From Kofleriaceae bacterium (lineage in GTDB: Bacteria > Myxococcota_A > Polyangia > Haliangiales > Haliangiaceae): a stretch of DNA of 51,210 nucleotides. The DNA lies in contig JANXOP010000169.1 of assembly GCA_025357755.1 (NCBI GenBank), positions 1-51,210 of the forward strand, read 5' to 3'. Below the pieces are notes generated by a model that was given only the letters and a program-made list of their open reading frames with translations, was not told where the DNA came from and did no database searches. The position numbers were made by a program, and so were the translations under genes. Positions within the stretch are counted from its first letter, which is position 1. Each line of letters opens with the position of its first letter. Positions 23,391 through 35,951 of the stretch are shown in pieces.

Positions 23391-24326
23391 TTACGCGCTC
23401 GCGACCGGTGTGTGCTTGCTGCGCGCAACAGGGACTTCCCACGGCGGCGGCACGGGGGCGCTGCGGGCGGTGAAGTCGATGTTCTTGACGCTGAGGTGGC
23501 CGACCTTGCGCATCGCCCAGTCCCACATCACCCGCGGTAGGAACGTGCTCGCGAGGAAGATCGCGTTCTGGCTACGTGGGGCGACATAGCGAGCCGAGGC
23601 CCGCCGCGCCGTGACCGCCCGCGTGATCGCCTTCGCGATGACGATCGGATCGGAGGCAAACTTGTCGGCGAGCTTGGACATCTCCTCGTACTTGCCGATC
23701 GCCTTGCCGTACGGGCTCGTCGCGAATTGCGCCATTCCAGCCACGGCGGTCGCTTCGAAGTTCGTACGAATGATGCCGGGCTCGATCAGCGCGACATCGA
23801 TGTCGAACGGGCGCAGCTCGTAGCGAAGTGCATCGGAGAGTGACTCGACCGCGTACTTGGTCGAGTTGTAGACACCGAAGTAGGGCAGCGTCATGCGACC
23901 GCCGACGCTCGACACGTTGATCACGCGGCCGGAGCGGCGCGCCATCATCTTCGGCAAGAACGCCCGCGTGACATTCATCAAGCCGAACACGTTCGTCTCG
24001 TACTGTCGCCGCATCTCGCTATCGCTGATCTCCGAGGTCGGACCGAGGATGCCGAAGCCCGCGTTGTTGACGAGCACGTCGGGGCCCTTGCCCTCGGTGA
24101 GCGCGTCGACAGCCGCGACGGCCGCGGCGATCGAGGTCGTCGACGTGACATCGAGTGCGACCGTATCGATCCGGACGTTCGCGACGCGCGCCTCCGCTTC
24201 GAGCTTCGCGAGCTCGTCGAGCTTGCGACCACTCGCGATCACGTAGTGGCCGAGCTTCGCGAGGTGGAGAGCGGTGAAGCGGCCGATGCCTGCGGTGGCG
24301 CCCGTGATGAGAATGGTCTTCGACAT
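23391..24326 (-). CDS. short-chain dehydrogenase/reductase
   Basis: NAD(P)-dependent oxidoreductase of the classical SDR family, 311 aa. The cofactor motif TGATAGIG is at residues 8-15, NNAG at 87-90, catalytic Ser in INVSS (139/140), and Tyr153/Lys157 in YNSTK. The roughly 50-residue C-terminal extension (WDWAMRKVGHLSV and onward) could bind a membrane or lipid substrate. It heads a closely spaced operon with a lipoprotein, the S1 protein and GNAT genes. A palindrome (24344-24361) just upstream matches the one before the tetR gene, so TetR control is likely. The substrate is unknown. Confidence 0.9.
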   Translation of the reverse strand: MSKTILITGATAGIGRFTALHLAKLGHYVIASGRKLDELAKLEAEARVANVRIDTVALDVTSTTSIAAAVAAVDALTEGKGPDVLVNNAGFGILGPTSEISDSEMRRQYETNVFGLMNVTRAFLPKMMARRSGRVINVSSVGGRMTLPYFGVYNSTKYAVESLSDALRYELRPFDIDVALIEPGIIRTNFEATAVAGMAQFATSPYGKAIGKYEEMSKLADKFASDPIVIAKAITRAVTARRASARYVAPRSQNAIFLASTFLPRVMWDWAMRKVGHLSVKNIDFTARSAPVPPPWEVPVARSKHTPVASA

Positions 24327-24343
24327 GGTAATCTCCGTAGTTT

Positions 24344-24361
24344 GGAATGAACATTCATTCC
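24344..24361. promoter_or_regulatory. TetR-type operator upstream of SDR gene
   Basis: GGAATGA-ACAT-TCATTCC has perfect 7-base arms around a 4-base centre and sits 18 bases upstream of the SDR start. It matches the palindrome before tetR (25002-25017) in both arms, so it is probably the operator through which the nearby TetR protein controls the SDR operon. Confidence 0.7.
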
Positions 24362-24374
24362 TGTTGAACTGCTT

Positions 24375-24400
24375 AAAAAACCGAGGGATTTCGCCCTCGG
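24375..24400 (-). terminator. intrinsic terminator of tetR
   Basis: On the minus strand, CCGAGGG-CGAAAT-CCCTCGG forms a 7-bp GC-rich stem (24381-24387 with 24394-24400) followed directly by TTTTTT (complement of 24375-24380). It lies 20 bases beyond the tetR stop and before the SDR promoter region, so it separates the two transcripts. Confidence 0.85.
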
Positions 24401-24419
24401 TAAGAGACGGATCTAGCGG

Positions 24420-24995
24420 CTACGCGCGAATGGCTTCCCATCCACATTGCTCGGCGAGCTTCCACTCGGCATCGCTGAGCATGAGGTCCTGTTCGATGCT
24501 GTCGCGAATCAGGCCGACGAACATGCCCATGATGATCGCCATCAAGAGCCGTGGTGGGGCGGCTTTGAGCTCGCCACGCGACTGCGCGGCCTTGATGATG
24601 TCCTCGAACAGCGCGAGCATCCGTTGCTCGAGCGCTCGGCTCTCGTCATCGAGATAGCGCGCGTGGTGGTGGAGCTCCATGAACACGAAGGACTGCAGAT
24701 TCTCGACGGCAAACTTCGCCATCCGCATCCACAGCGACCGAAACAAGTCGCGCGCCGTGGTGACCGGCGATGCCGCCATGAGCACCTGCCCCCACCGCAT
24801 CTTCTCGTTCCGAAAGATCTCGTTGACCAAGACTTCCTTCGAAGCGAAGTAGCGATAGATCGTGCCCGCGCCAACCCCGGCCTTCTGTGCGATCTCCGGA
24901 ACCGCGGTCCCGTAGAAGCCGCGCTCCACGAACAACCCCAGCGCGGCGGCCATCACCGCTTCGGGCTTGCTCGTTGACTTTGCCGTCGTTGCCAT
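24420..24995 (-). CDS. TetR/AcrR family transcriptional regulator
   Basis: Repressor of 191 aa. The N-terminal helix-turn-helix is typical TetR (ALGLFVERGFYGTAVPEIAQKAGVGAGTIYRYFASKEVLVNEIF). The C-terminal ligand-binding domain is helical with a run of hydrophobic residues (RLLMAIIMGMFVGLIRDSIE) near the end. A perfect palindrome GAATGAATATTCATTC lies 6 bases upstream of the ATG, indicating autoregulation, and a related palindrome precedes the SDR gene downstream. The same arrangement is common for regulators that respond to fatty-acyl-CoA or hydrophobic compounds. The ligand is unknown. Confidence 0.9.
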   Translation of the reverse strand: MATTAKSTSKPEAVMAAALGLFVERGFYGTAVPEIAQKAGVGAGTIYRYFASKEVLVNEIFRNEKMRWGQVLMAASPVTTARDLFRSLWMRMAKFAVENLQSFVFMELHHHARYLDDESRALEQRMLALFEDIIKAAQSRGELKAAPPRLLMAIIMGMFVGLIRDSIEQDLMLSDAEWKLAEQCGWEAIRA

Positions 24996-25001
24996 CGCGA
25001 A

Positions 25002-25017
25002 GAATGAATATTCATTC
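25002..25017. promoter_or_regulatory. TetR operator (autoregulatory)
   Basis: GAATGAATATTCATTC is a perfect 16-base palindrome directly upstream of the tetR start codon. Its arms are shared with the palindrome before the SDR gene. Confidence 0.75.
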
Positions 25018-25273
25018 CTAACGGTTTACGCAAGCCCTATTTTTGGCAAATTCAGCAAACCTATGTAATTGCTTGTGATCAGGCTCCGGCGGGCATCGCA
25101 TTGCGCGCGGCCGAGCGGACGGTCGGACCCGATGCGCTTCGCCCGCAACGCCCGAGAGGAGCGCAAGCGGTGCGCTCCGATGCGCATGGGTTGCGTGCCT
25201 GCGCGCGCGTGTTGCGCCAGTGTTGCGCGCGCAGCCGGTGGACCGTGGCTCGGTTCGTGAACCATTGGCCGCC

Positions 25274-25696
25274 ATGAAGCGGATCCTCGTCGCACTCGAT
25301 CACTCCAACCGCGCGCCTGTCGTGCTCACGGCCGCGCGGCGGATGGCCGAGCTCTCAGGAGCGCAGCTCGTCCTCTATCGCGCGGTCAATCCAGTCGCGT
25401 CGATTCCGGTCGAGCTCCTCGTCGAAACCGAGGCCGAAGACCTCCTGATCCGCGATGCGCGCTGCGACCTCGAGCGGCTCGCCGCCGATCTGCCGCAAGC
25501 GATCATCGAGCAGATCACCACTCAATTCGCGGTGGCCGCCGATGGCATCTGCAGTACCGCGAAGGAGCACGATGTCGACCTCATCGTGATCGGCTCCCAC
25601 GGCTATGGCGGTCTCGATCGGTTGCTCGGTACGACGGCTGCCAAGGTCGTCAACCACGCCGACCGCAACGTGCTCGTCGTTCGCACGGTGCTCTGA
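25274..25696 (+). CDS. universal stress protein (UspA family)
   Basis: Protein of 140 aa of the Usp fold. It begins KRILVALDHSN (the first strand with the conserved Asp) and ends in DRNVLVVRTVL. The nucleotide-loop segment GSHGYGGLDRLLGTTAAKVV resembles the G-x2-G-x9-G(S/T) ATP motif but with 8 residues between the last glycines. The ATG at 25274 lies just before the first strand; the open frame continues upstream without a better start. Usp proteins help cells survive starvation and envelope stress. The ankyrin gene begins 17 bases downstream on the same strand. Confidence 0.9.
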   Translation: MKRILVALDHSNRAPVVLTAARRMAELSGAQLVLYRAVNPVASIPVELLVETEAEDLLIRDARCDLERLAADLPQAIIEQITTQFAVAADGICSTAKEHDVDLIVIGSHGYGGLDRLLGTTAAKVVNHADRNVLVVRTVL

Positions 25697-25713
25697 TCGC
25701 GTAGCATCGGGCG

Positions 25714-27648
25714 ATGGGGAAGAAGAACCAATTCGATGCGCTGAGTACGGCGGTCTACGAGAAGAACTTGGCGGCGGTGACGAAGTTGATCGGCAAGGTG
25801 AAGGCCGATGCGGAGCCGTACAACTCGTACGGGGACAGCCTCCTGATGGGCGCGATCAACAATGCTGCATCGCTCGAGCTCGTGAAGCTGCTCGTCGAGC
25901 AGTTCGGCGCGAGCCTCACGGTCAAGAGCCAGCGCAACGAGACGCCGATCACGGTCGCTCAGACGCGCGATCGCAAAGACCTGATCGAGTACTTCGCGAG
26001 CCGCGGCGCGAAGGTGAAGTACGTCGAGCAGAAGGACTTGCCGCAGAAGGACAAGGACGCGCTGCTCGCGAAGGTCATCTCCAATTGGACCGACGACGAC
26101 ATCGTCAAGAATGCCAAGAAGCTACTGGCCGCAGGCGCGAACGTGAAGGCCGTCCGCGTCGGTGGGCTGCCGGCGCTGCACTTCCTCGCGTCGCAAGGTA
26201 TGAGTGATACCAAGCTCTACGAGGCGTTGATCGCAGGAGGCGCGGATCTGAAAGAGCAGGACAAGGAAGGCAAGAACGTGCTGCACGTTCTCGCCGACGG
26301 CGGCAGCGAGCTGAAGATCGCGAAGTTCTTGCTCGGCAAGCTGCCGATCGATATTGCGGATCGCACCGGCAACACGCCGCTGCATCACGCCGTGCAAGCG
26401 AGTTACTGGGATTCTCTCGCGTTCGTGAAGTTGCTCGTCGCGCAAGGCGCGAACCTCGAGGCCAAGAACAAGGCGGGCAAGCGCGCTCTCGATGTTGCCA
26501 CGGGGGATTCGAAGACGTTCCTGCTGTCGAAGCAGAACCCGCCACTCTCGAAGGCGACGGTCGCGCTGCTCGCGGGCATCCGCGCCAACAACCTCAAGGC
26601 CGTCACCAAGGCGCTCGCAGCGGGTGGTGATCCGATGGGGCTCGAGATCAAGGGCGACGAGGCCACGACCGCGCTGCACGCGATCTTCGCGCGCGATGTC
26701 GACCGTGAGCTCGTCGATACCGTGCTCGCGCAGCCGAAGCTCGCGATCGATGTTCGCGACGACCGCGGCGCGACGCCGTTGCATGTCTGCCTGCGGCTCG
26801 CGCAAGGACCGGCGCGGTTCGAGCTTGTCGATCGGTTGATCGAGCTCGGCGCGGATCCGAATGCGAAGGACAACTGGGGAGCTCCGCCGTTCTGGGAGGT
26901 CACGAGCTTCTACAAGTACGACCAGCAGATCGAGCTCTACGATCACCTCGTGGCCGCGGGCGCCAATCCGAAACACGTCGACCACGGAAAGCACACCGTG
27001 CTCGACAAGATGTGGGAGAGCACCGAGCGGTTCAGCGAGGTCAACGATAAGAAGGGCTACTACCGCATGCTGAGCAAGCTCGTCGCCGACAAGGTCCCGA
27101 GCGAGAACACCAAGTACATCGTGGCATGGCTGAAGGCGAAGGCCGACAAGTACGCTGACCAGGCGGCGAAGGGCAAAGCGAAGAAACCGGCCAAGCCTGT
27201 CGCTAGCTCGGCCAAGCAGACCTTCGACGCGATCACCGGTGGCAAGCTCGCCAAGCTGTTCTTCAAGAACGCTTATCTACCGGTCGCTGGCACGCTCGAG
27301 CCGGTCGCTCTGTTCGATTGGTTCGCGATGAACGAAGAGGCGGCCGACGACGAGCACGAGTACGTCGGTCAGATTCACGAGTATCACATCACCGGTAAAG
27401 CTCCCGCTCACGTGAAGGCCGAGCGTTGGATCCCGTTCGGGGTTGTCGGGATGACGGGCTCGTTCGATAGCTTCGAAGAGATCGGTGTCGATGGCACGCT
27501 GTACCTCGATCTCACCAAGGCGAAGGGCAACGACGCACCGGTGGTGTTCGCGACCCAGTCCTACCTCGGGCTCGAGCCTACCGATCCGCTCGTGATGAAG
27601 CCGGTCCTCTATTCGGCGCTGATGAAGCAGCTCGCGAAGAAGGGCTAG
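25714..27648 (+). CDS. large ankyrin-repeat protein
   Basis: Protein of 644 aa built mostly from ankyrin repeats over about residues 35-440, for example SLLMGAINNAASLELVKLLVE, LPALHFLASQGMSDTKLYEALIAGGADLKEQD, TPLHHAVQASYWDSLAFVKLLVAQGANLEAKN and TPLHVCLRLA. A Lys/Ala-rich linker (AKGKAKKPAKP) leads to a separate C-terminal domain of about 145 residues that is globular and acidic and is not recognised. There is no signal peptide, so it is probably cytoplasmic and a protein-interaction scaffold. Whether it works with the upstream universal stress protein is not shown. Confidence 0.88.
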   Translation: MGKKNQFDALSTAVYEKNLAAVTKLIGKVKADAEPYNSYGDSLLMGAINNAASLELVKLLVEQFGASLTVKSQRNETPITVAQTRDRKDLIEYFASRGAKVKYVEQKDLPQKDKDALLAKVISNWTDDDIVKNAKKLLAAGANVKAVRVGGLPALHFLASQGMSDTKLYEALIAGGADLKEQDKEGKNVLHVLADGGSELKIAKFLLGKLPIDIADRTGNTPLHHAVQASYWDSLAFVKLLVAQGANLEAKNKAGKRALDVATGDSKTFLLSKQNPPLSKATVALLAGIRANNLKAVTKALAAGGDPMGLEIKGDEATTALHAIFARDVDRELVDTVLAQPKLAIDVRDDRGATPLHVCLRLAQGPARFELVDRLIELGADPNAKDNWGAPPFWEVTSFYKYDQQIELYDHLVAAGANPKHVDHGKHTVLDKMWESTERFSEVNDKKGYYRMLSKLVADKVPSENTKYIVAWLKAKADKYADQAAKGKAKKPAKPVASSAKQTFDAITGGKLAKLFFKNAYLPVAGTLEPVALFDWFAMNEEAADDEHEYVGQIHEYHITGKAPAHVKAERWIPFGVVGMTGSFDSFEEIGVDGTLYLDLTKAKGNDAPVVFATQSYLGLEPTDPLVMKPVLYSALMKQLAKKG

Positions 27649-27705
27649 GAGCGTAACCCGCCGGCACTGCGACGATTTACGGCGGCATCGACAGATGGAG
27701 CGCGA

Positions 27706-27714
27706 TGCTATATC
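27706..27714 (+). promoter_or_regulatory. possible extended -10 promoter for the release-factor gene
   Basis: TGCTATATC resembles an extended -10 element (TGn-TATAAT) in otherwise GC-rich DNA, about 105 bases before the release-factor ATG. No good -35 element is seen at the usual spacing. The long leader that results contains the hairpin at 27758-27776. Confidence 0.3.
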
Positions 27715-27757
27715 TTCGATCCGTGATCGCTTCTCTGCTCCGCGAAGGTTAGCGCCA

Positions 27758-27776
27758 CCGAATCCTCGAGATTCGG
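27758..27776 (+). other. 5'-leader hairpin
   Basis: CCGAATC-CTCGA-GATTCGG is a perfect 7-bp stem with a 5-base loop, about 43 bases before the release-factor start codon. It has no T-run. It could shape the leader mRNA of a gene that also shows a translational control signal. Confidence 0.45.
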
Positions 27777-27818
27777 AATGGTCAACCTACGCGTCGAGTA
27801 ACAGAGAAGGAGATTGTC

Positions 27819-28497
27819 ATGTCGTCATTGGAATCCGTCATCGTCGAGATCCGCGCTGCCGAAGGTGGTGCGGACGCAAAGCTCCTGGTCGAAGAACAGC
27901 TCGCGATCTATGTGCGGCTCGGAGGCCGGAGGTCACTTTAGCGTCGTCGTGGTCGAAGCCCGCGCGGGCATCGCGATCCTGCGGGTGACCGGCAAGGGTG
28001 CGCGTGCGTTGTTTGCAGGCGAAGTCGGTGGTCATCGCTGGCAGCGCATCCCGCCGACCGAGAAGAAGGGCCGAGTGCAATCGAGCACGATCACCATCGC
28101 GGTGCTCGGCGAAGAAGCGTTTGCTGCGCTCGTGATCCGAGATGAGGATCTCGAGTGGGCGACGTGCCGCGCACCCGGCAACGGCGGCCAGGCCGTGCAG
28201 AAGACCGATTCGGCGGTTCAGCTGACGCACCTGCCGACCGGGATCCAGGTGCGTTGCCACGAGGGTCGTTCGCAATACGCGAACCGCGCCGAGGCGATGG
28301 CGAAGTTGCGCGCGCGGCTCACGAGCGACGCGCGAAGCAAAGCAACCGCCGAGCGCGCGGCCACGAGGCGCGATCAAGTTGGTAGTGGCATGCGCGGCGA
28401 CAAGCGCAGGACGATCCGCGCACAAGACGACAGCGTCGTCGATCACGTGACGGGGACGACCTGGCGGCTGCGCGATTACCTACGCGGCGCCTGGTGA
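27819..28497 (+). CDS. RF1-like peptide chain release factor lacking domain 1, joined by +1 frameshift
   Basis: The gene reads as a release factor only if translation shifts +1 once. Frame 0 starts at ATG 27819 behind a strong AGAAGGAG and gives the domain-2 opening IVEIRAAEGGADAKLLVEEQ, then stops at TAG 27939 after 40 codons. The +1 frame continues with HRWQRIPPTEKKGRVQSS and RAPGNGGQAVQKTDSAVQL (the GGQ peptidyl-hydrolysis motif), then HLPTGIQVRCHEGRSQ and QVGSGMRGDKRRTIRAQ, to TGA at 28497, 225 aa in total. The PPT tripeptide sits where RF1 has its PxT codon-recognition motif, so UAG/UAA specificity is expected. Domain 1 of standard RF1 (about 110 residues) is absent. An ungapped match of YVRLGGRRSLSVVVV to the RF1 pattern RYAERRGWKVEVL fits a shift exactly at CTT-TAG. 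Pseudogene or sequencing error are the alternatives. Confidence 0.75.
27928..27942 (+). promoter_or_regulatory. putative programmed +1 frameshift site (prfB-like, UAG version)
   Basis: GGAGG-TCA-CTT-TAG-C has the architecture of the bacterial prfB recoding site (AGGGGG-TAT-CTT-TGA-C): an internal Shine-Dalgarno, exactly three bases, the slippery CUU-U, an in-frame stop and a following C. Skipping the T at 27939 continues into the release-factor body. The stop is UAG, the codon read by RF1-type factors, rather than UGA. Confidence 0.6.
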
Positions 28498-28548
28498 TCG
28501 GGCCCAGCGCACGCGGAGCATCGTGATGCGCACGAGCTGCGCGAGTGG

Positions 28549-29274
28549 TTAGCGCTTCGCCTTCGCCGCCGCTGCTTTGTTGGCCTTCACGGTCTTCTTG
28601 CGCGCACGCAACTCGGCCGCGCGCTGGCGATCTTCGGCGTTGCGCTTCGCACCTGACATCGCCCAGCTGCAGATCGGACAGGTCTCGGGATCGTGCGCGC
28701 GCGCAGGACACTGCGCGCGGCCGAAGTAGATGATCTGGAGATGCAGCGCATTCCACCGATCCTCGGGGAACAGCGCCTTCAGATCGCGCTCGACCTCGAC
28801 GACATTGCGCGCGCGCGAAAGGCCCCAGCGATGGGCGAGGCGATGGATGTGGGTGTCGACCGGAAATGCCGGCACGCCGAACGCTTGGGCCATCACGACG
28901 CCGGCGGTCTTGTGGCCGACCCCGGCGAGCTCTTCGAGCGCGGCGAAGTCTTGCGGCACGTTGCCGCCATGCTTCGCGACGAGGTCCTTGCTCATCGCGA
29001 CGAGGTTCTTCGCTTTACCCTTCGCCAGGCCGAGGGTCTTGATAAACTTGAGGACCTGTTTCGGCGCGAGCTTCGCCATGCGTTGCGCATCGGGTGCGGC
29101 GGCGAACAGGGCAGGGGTCACCATGTTGACGCGCGCATCGGTGCACTGCGCCGATAGGATCGTGGCGACGAGCAGCTGGTACGGCGTGGCGTGATCGAGC
29201 GGCGAGCTGGTCTCGGGGTGAAGCTCGTCGAGGATCTGGTGGATGCGCGCGGCGCGTTTGGCGAGCTCGGTCAT
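28549..29274 (-). CDS. nth: endonuclease III (HhH-GPD DNA glycosylase/AP lyase)
   Basis: Removes oxidised pyrimidines and cleaves at abasic sites in base excision repair. The 241 aa protein has LLVATILSAQCTD, the helix-hairpin-helix LAGVGHKTA with catalytic Lys122, and Asp140 in VDTHIHRLAHR, at the same spacing as E. coli Lys120/Asp138. The C-terminal cluster region reads CPARAHDPETCPIC and then lacks the usual fourth Cys of the C-x6-C-x2-C-x5-C motif, so the 4Fe-4S cluster may be absent or differently bound. A Lys/Ala-rich tail follows. Its ATG overlaps the stop of the HTTM gene (ATGA), coupling it to the lhr operon. Confidence 0.93.
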   Translation of the reverse strand: MTELAKRAARIHQILDELHPETSSPLDHATPYQLLVATILSAQCTDARVNMVTPALFAAAPDAQRMAKLAPKQVLKFIKTLGLAKGKAKNLVAMSKDLVAKHGGNVPQDFAALEELAGVGHKTAGVVMAQAFGVPAFPVDTHIHRLAHRWGLSRARNVVEVERDLKALFPEDRWNALHLQIIYFGRAQCPARAHDPETCPICSWAMSGAKRNAEDRQRAAELRARKKTVKANKAAAAKAKR

Positions 29275-30605
29275 TTGCTTAACGTGGTGAGCAACGAGTG
29301 TGCTTCGGTATCATCGGGATCCGCCGCCACGCCAGCGCGTGCAGCAGCGAGCGCTTCGAGTTGGCGGCCCTTCGCGGCGAGCCAGCGCGCCTCCGAGATA
29401 TAAGCACGCGCGCGCTTGGTGTCGAGCTGCTCGGAGGCGTGGAGCTCGTCGAGGCCGGCGGGGTTGTCCTGATCGAGCAGCGCCTTGCCGTAGGCGTAGC
29501 GCGCGCTGGCGTCGTCCGATGCGACCTCCGCATAGCCACGCGCGGCCTCCAGCGCGCGCGGGTCCTTCAACCGGCGCGACGTGCCCGCCCAGAATTTGTA
29601 GTAGTCGCGCGTGATCGTGCTGCCACGATCGACGACCACCCACAGGACGATCGCGAGGAGGTGGGGCAACGCGACAAGCGTGGCGCGGCGCCCGCCGAGG
29701 ATCAGTGTACCGATCGAGATGACGCTCGCGACGATCACGACCGCGAGCGCGCCGGGAAACCGGCAGACGATCGCGAGCACGAGCGCGGCAACCAGCGATC
29801 CCACATACGCTATGACCCCAGGCACCGGCCACGAGAGTTGCGGCAGGCGCTTGCCGATCCACAGGTAGACCCCGTCGGGGATCACGAACGCGTAGAGCCC
29901 GATCATCAGCCACGCGAACAGGCCGATCTCGAGCCCGGACCACACGATCCCGAGGTGAAACGCGATGCCGAGCGGCGCGAGTACGCGCCAGGCCGGGCGC
30001 AGCCACACGAAGGCGAGCGCGAGCTCGGTCAGCGGGACGAGGATCGCGACCGCCTTCATCCCGATCGTCGCATCGATCAGCGAGCGCAAGGGGCCGTGGA
30101 TCTGGGTCGAGAGAGCGAGCCCGTCGAGCCAGTGGGCATCGAGCTTCGAGATCGCAGCCCACAGGTACACGATCGCGAGCTCGACGAGGATCAGCCGCAG
30201 CGCCCAGGTCTTGACCGGGGTCGCGAAGGCCTGGCGCTGCCACGGCACGAAACACGCGAGCACCAAGATCATCGCGATCAAGTAGTGGTGTTGATACGAG
30301 TCGAGCTGGCTGCCGAAGTACAGCCACGCATAGACCGTCGCGCCGATCGGGACCAGCCACCGCGTCGCGACGCCACACGCGATCCACACGAACACGTACG
30401 CGAGGAGCAGCTGACCGAGGCCGTAGCCGACGCGTCCGGGACCGAGCGTATCGAGGAACGGCAGTTGCGCGACGTTGAAACCCGAGCCGTAGCGCGGCGC
30501 GTGCCGGAGTTGGATCAGGGCATCGAGCGCTAGCAGGCCGAACAGCACCACGCGGCCAAACGCCAGCTTCGCGTACGGCACCTCGAAACCGAACCAGAAC
30601 TTCAT
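29271..30605 (-). CDS. HTTM-domain (vitamin K carboxylase-like) membrane protein with C-terminal TPR-like region
   Basis: Integral membrane protein of 444 aa. It starts MKFWFGFEVPYAKLAFGRVVLFG and has many hydrophobic helices; GSQLDSYQHHYLIAMILVLACFVPW followed by IYLWAAISKL resembles the HTTM domain that forms the membrane part of vitamin K-dependent gamma-carboxylases. The final roughly 100 residues are soluble and contain TPR-like helices (AARGYAEVASDDASARYAYGKALL, ALAAARAGVAADPDDTEAHSLL). Bacterial relatives are mostly uncharacterised. It overlaps both its neighbours by 4 bases (ATGA), with a small membrane protein before it and nth after it. Confidence 0.75.
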   Translation of the reverse strand: MKFWFGFEVPYAKLAFGRVVLFGLLALDALIQLRHAPRYGSGFNVAQLPFLDTLGPGRVGYGLGQLLLAYVFVWIACGVATRWLVPIGATVYAWLYFGSQLDSYQHHYLIAMILVLACFVPWQRQAFATPVKTWALRLILVELAIVYLWAAISKLDAHWLDGLALSTQIHGPLRSLIDATIGMKAVAILVPLTELALAFVWLRPAWRVLAPLGIAFHLGIVWSGLEIGLFAWLMIGLYAFVIPDGVYLWIGKRLPQLSWPVPGVIAYVGSLVAALVLAIVCRFPGALAVVIVASVISIGTLILGGRRATLVALPHLLAIVLWVVVDRGSTITRDYYKFWAGTSRRLKDPRALEAARGYAEVASDDASARYAYGKALLDQDNPAGLDELHASEQLDTKRARAYISEARWLAAKGRQLEALAAARAGVAADPDDTEAHSLLTTLSK

Positions 30606-30988
30606 AGCTGCGGCACCTGACACATGTCGTAGCCGCCGTAGTTCTGCTTGCTCTGGTCGAGATACAGGCACTCGAGCTCGACCCGCACCGACGTGTTCGG
30701 ATGCCGCGCGCACAGCTCCTTGCCCATCGCCTCGATCACGACGAACCGGCCGCGACCCGCGATCTCGCTCCACGCCTCGTGAAACTCGCTGCGCGAATCG
30801 ACGAGCTTGCCACCGACGATGAACCGCGGCGAGCACTGGACCATACGCATCGGCGAGAACATCCGCCACGCGAAGCGCTCGTCGTGCGGATCGCGGTGAT
30901 GAAGGTAGTAGCGCAGCGGCAGCAGCAGTTGGACGAGCAGGAACCCGAGGATGAATCGGCCGCGCCAGGTTCGGAGGAGGCCCGGCAT
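30602..30988 (-). CDS. small single-helix protein, HTTM partner
   Basis: Protein of 128 aa. One N-terminal membrane helix (FILGFLLVQLLLPLRYYL) is followed by an extracytoplasmic or cytoplasmic domain with FAWRMFSPMRMVQCSPRFIVGG and two further Cys (ELECLY, YDMCQVPQL). The FAWRMFS motif resembles segments found in HTTM-type carboxylase proteins, so this may be a split partner of the next gene. Its ATG directly follows the lhr stop (TAG-ATG) and its stop overlaps the HTTM ATG. Confidence 0.68.
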   Translation of the reverse strand: MPGLLRTWRGRFILGFLLVQLLLPLRYYLHHRDPHDERFAWRMFSPMRMVQCSPRFIVGGKLVDSRSEFHEAWSEIAGRGRFVVIEAMGKELCARHPNTSVRVELECLYLDQSKQNYGGYDMCQVPQL

Positions 30989-35926
<4,938 letters not shown>

Positions 35927-35951
35927 ACTACCGCAGCTCGGAGATCACTTA

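Noticed and set aside
21798..23540. Plus-strand open frame of 580 codons antisense to the S1-domain gene
   Set aside because: Shadow frame; the S1 motifs on the minus strand are unambiguous.
25018..25273. Gene in the gap between tetR and the universal stress gene
   Set aside because: Only short Arg/Cys-rich frames without consistent codon pattern. The region just after 25018 is AT-richer and probably holds the tetR promoter.
27814..27939. The first 42 residues of the continuous frame starting at 27814 as the release-factor N-terminus
   Set aside because: They are Ser/Arg-rich and unlike any release factor, whereas the other frame from ATG 27819, behind a strong ribosome-binding site, gives the conserved EIRA-x-x-GG segment.
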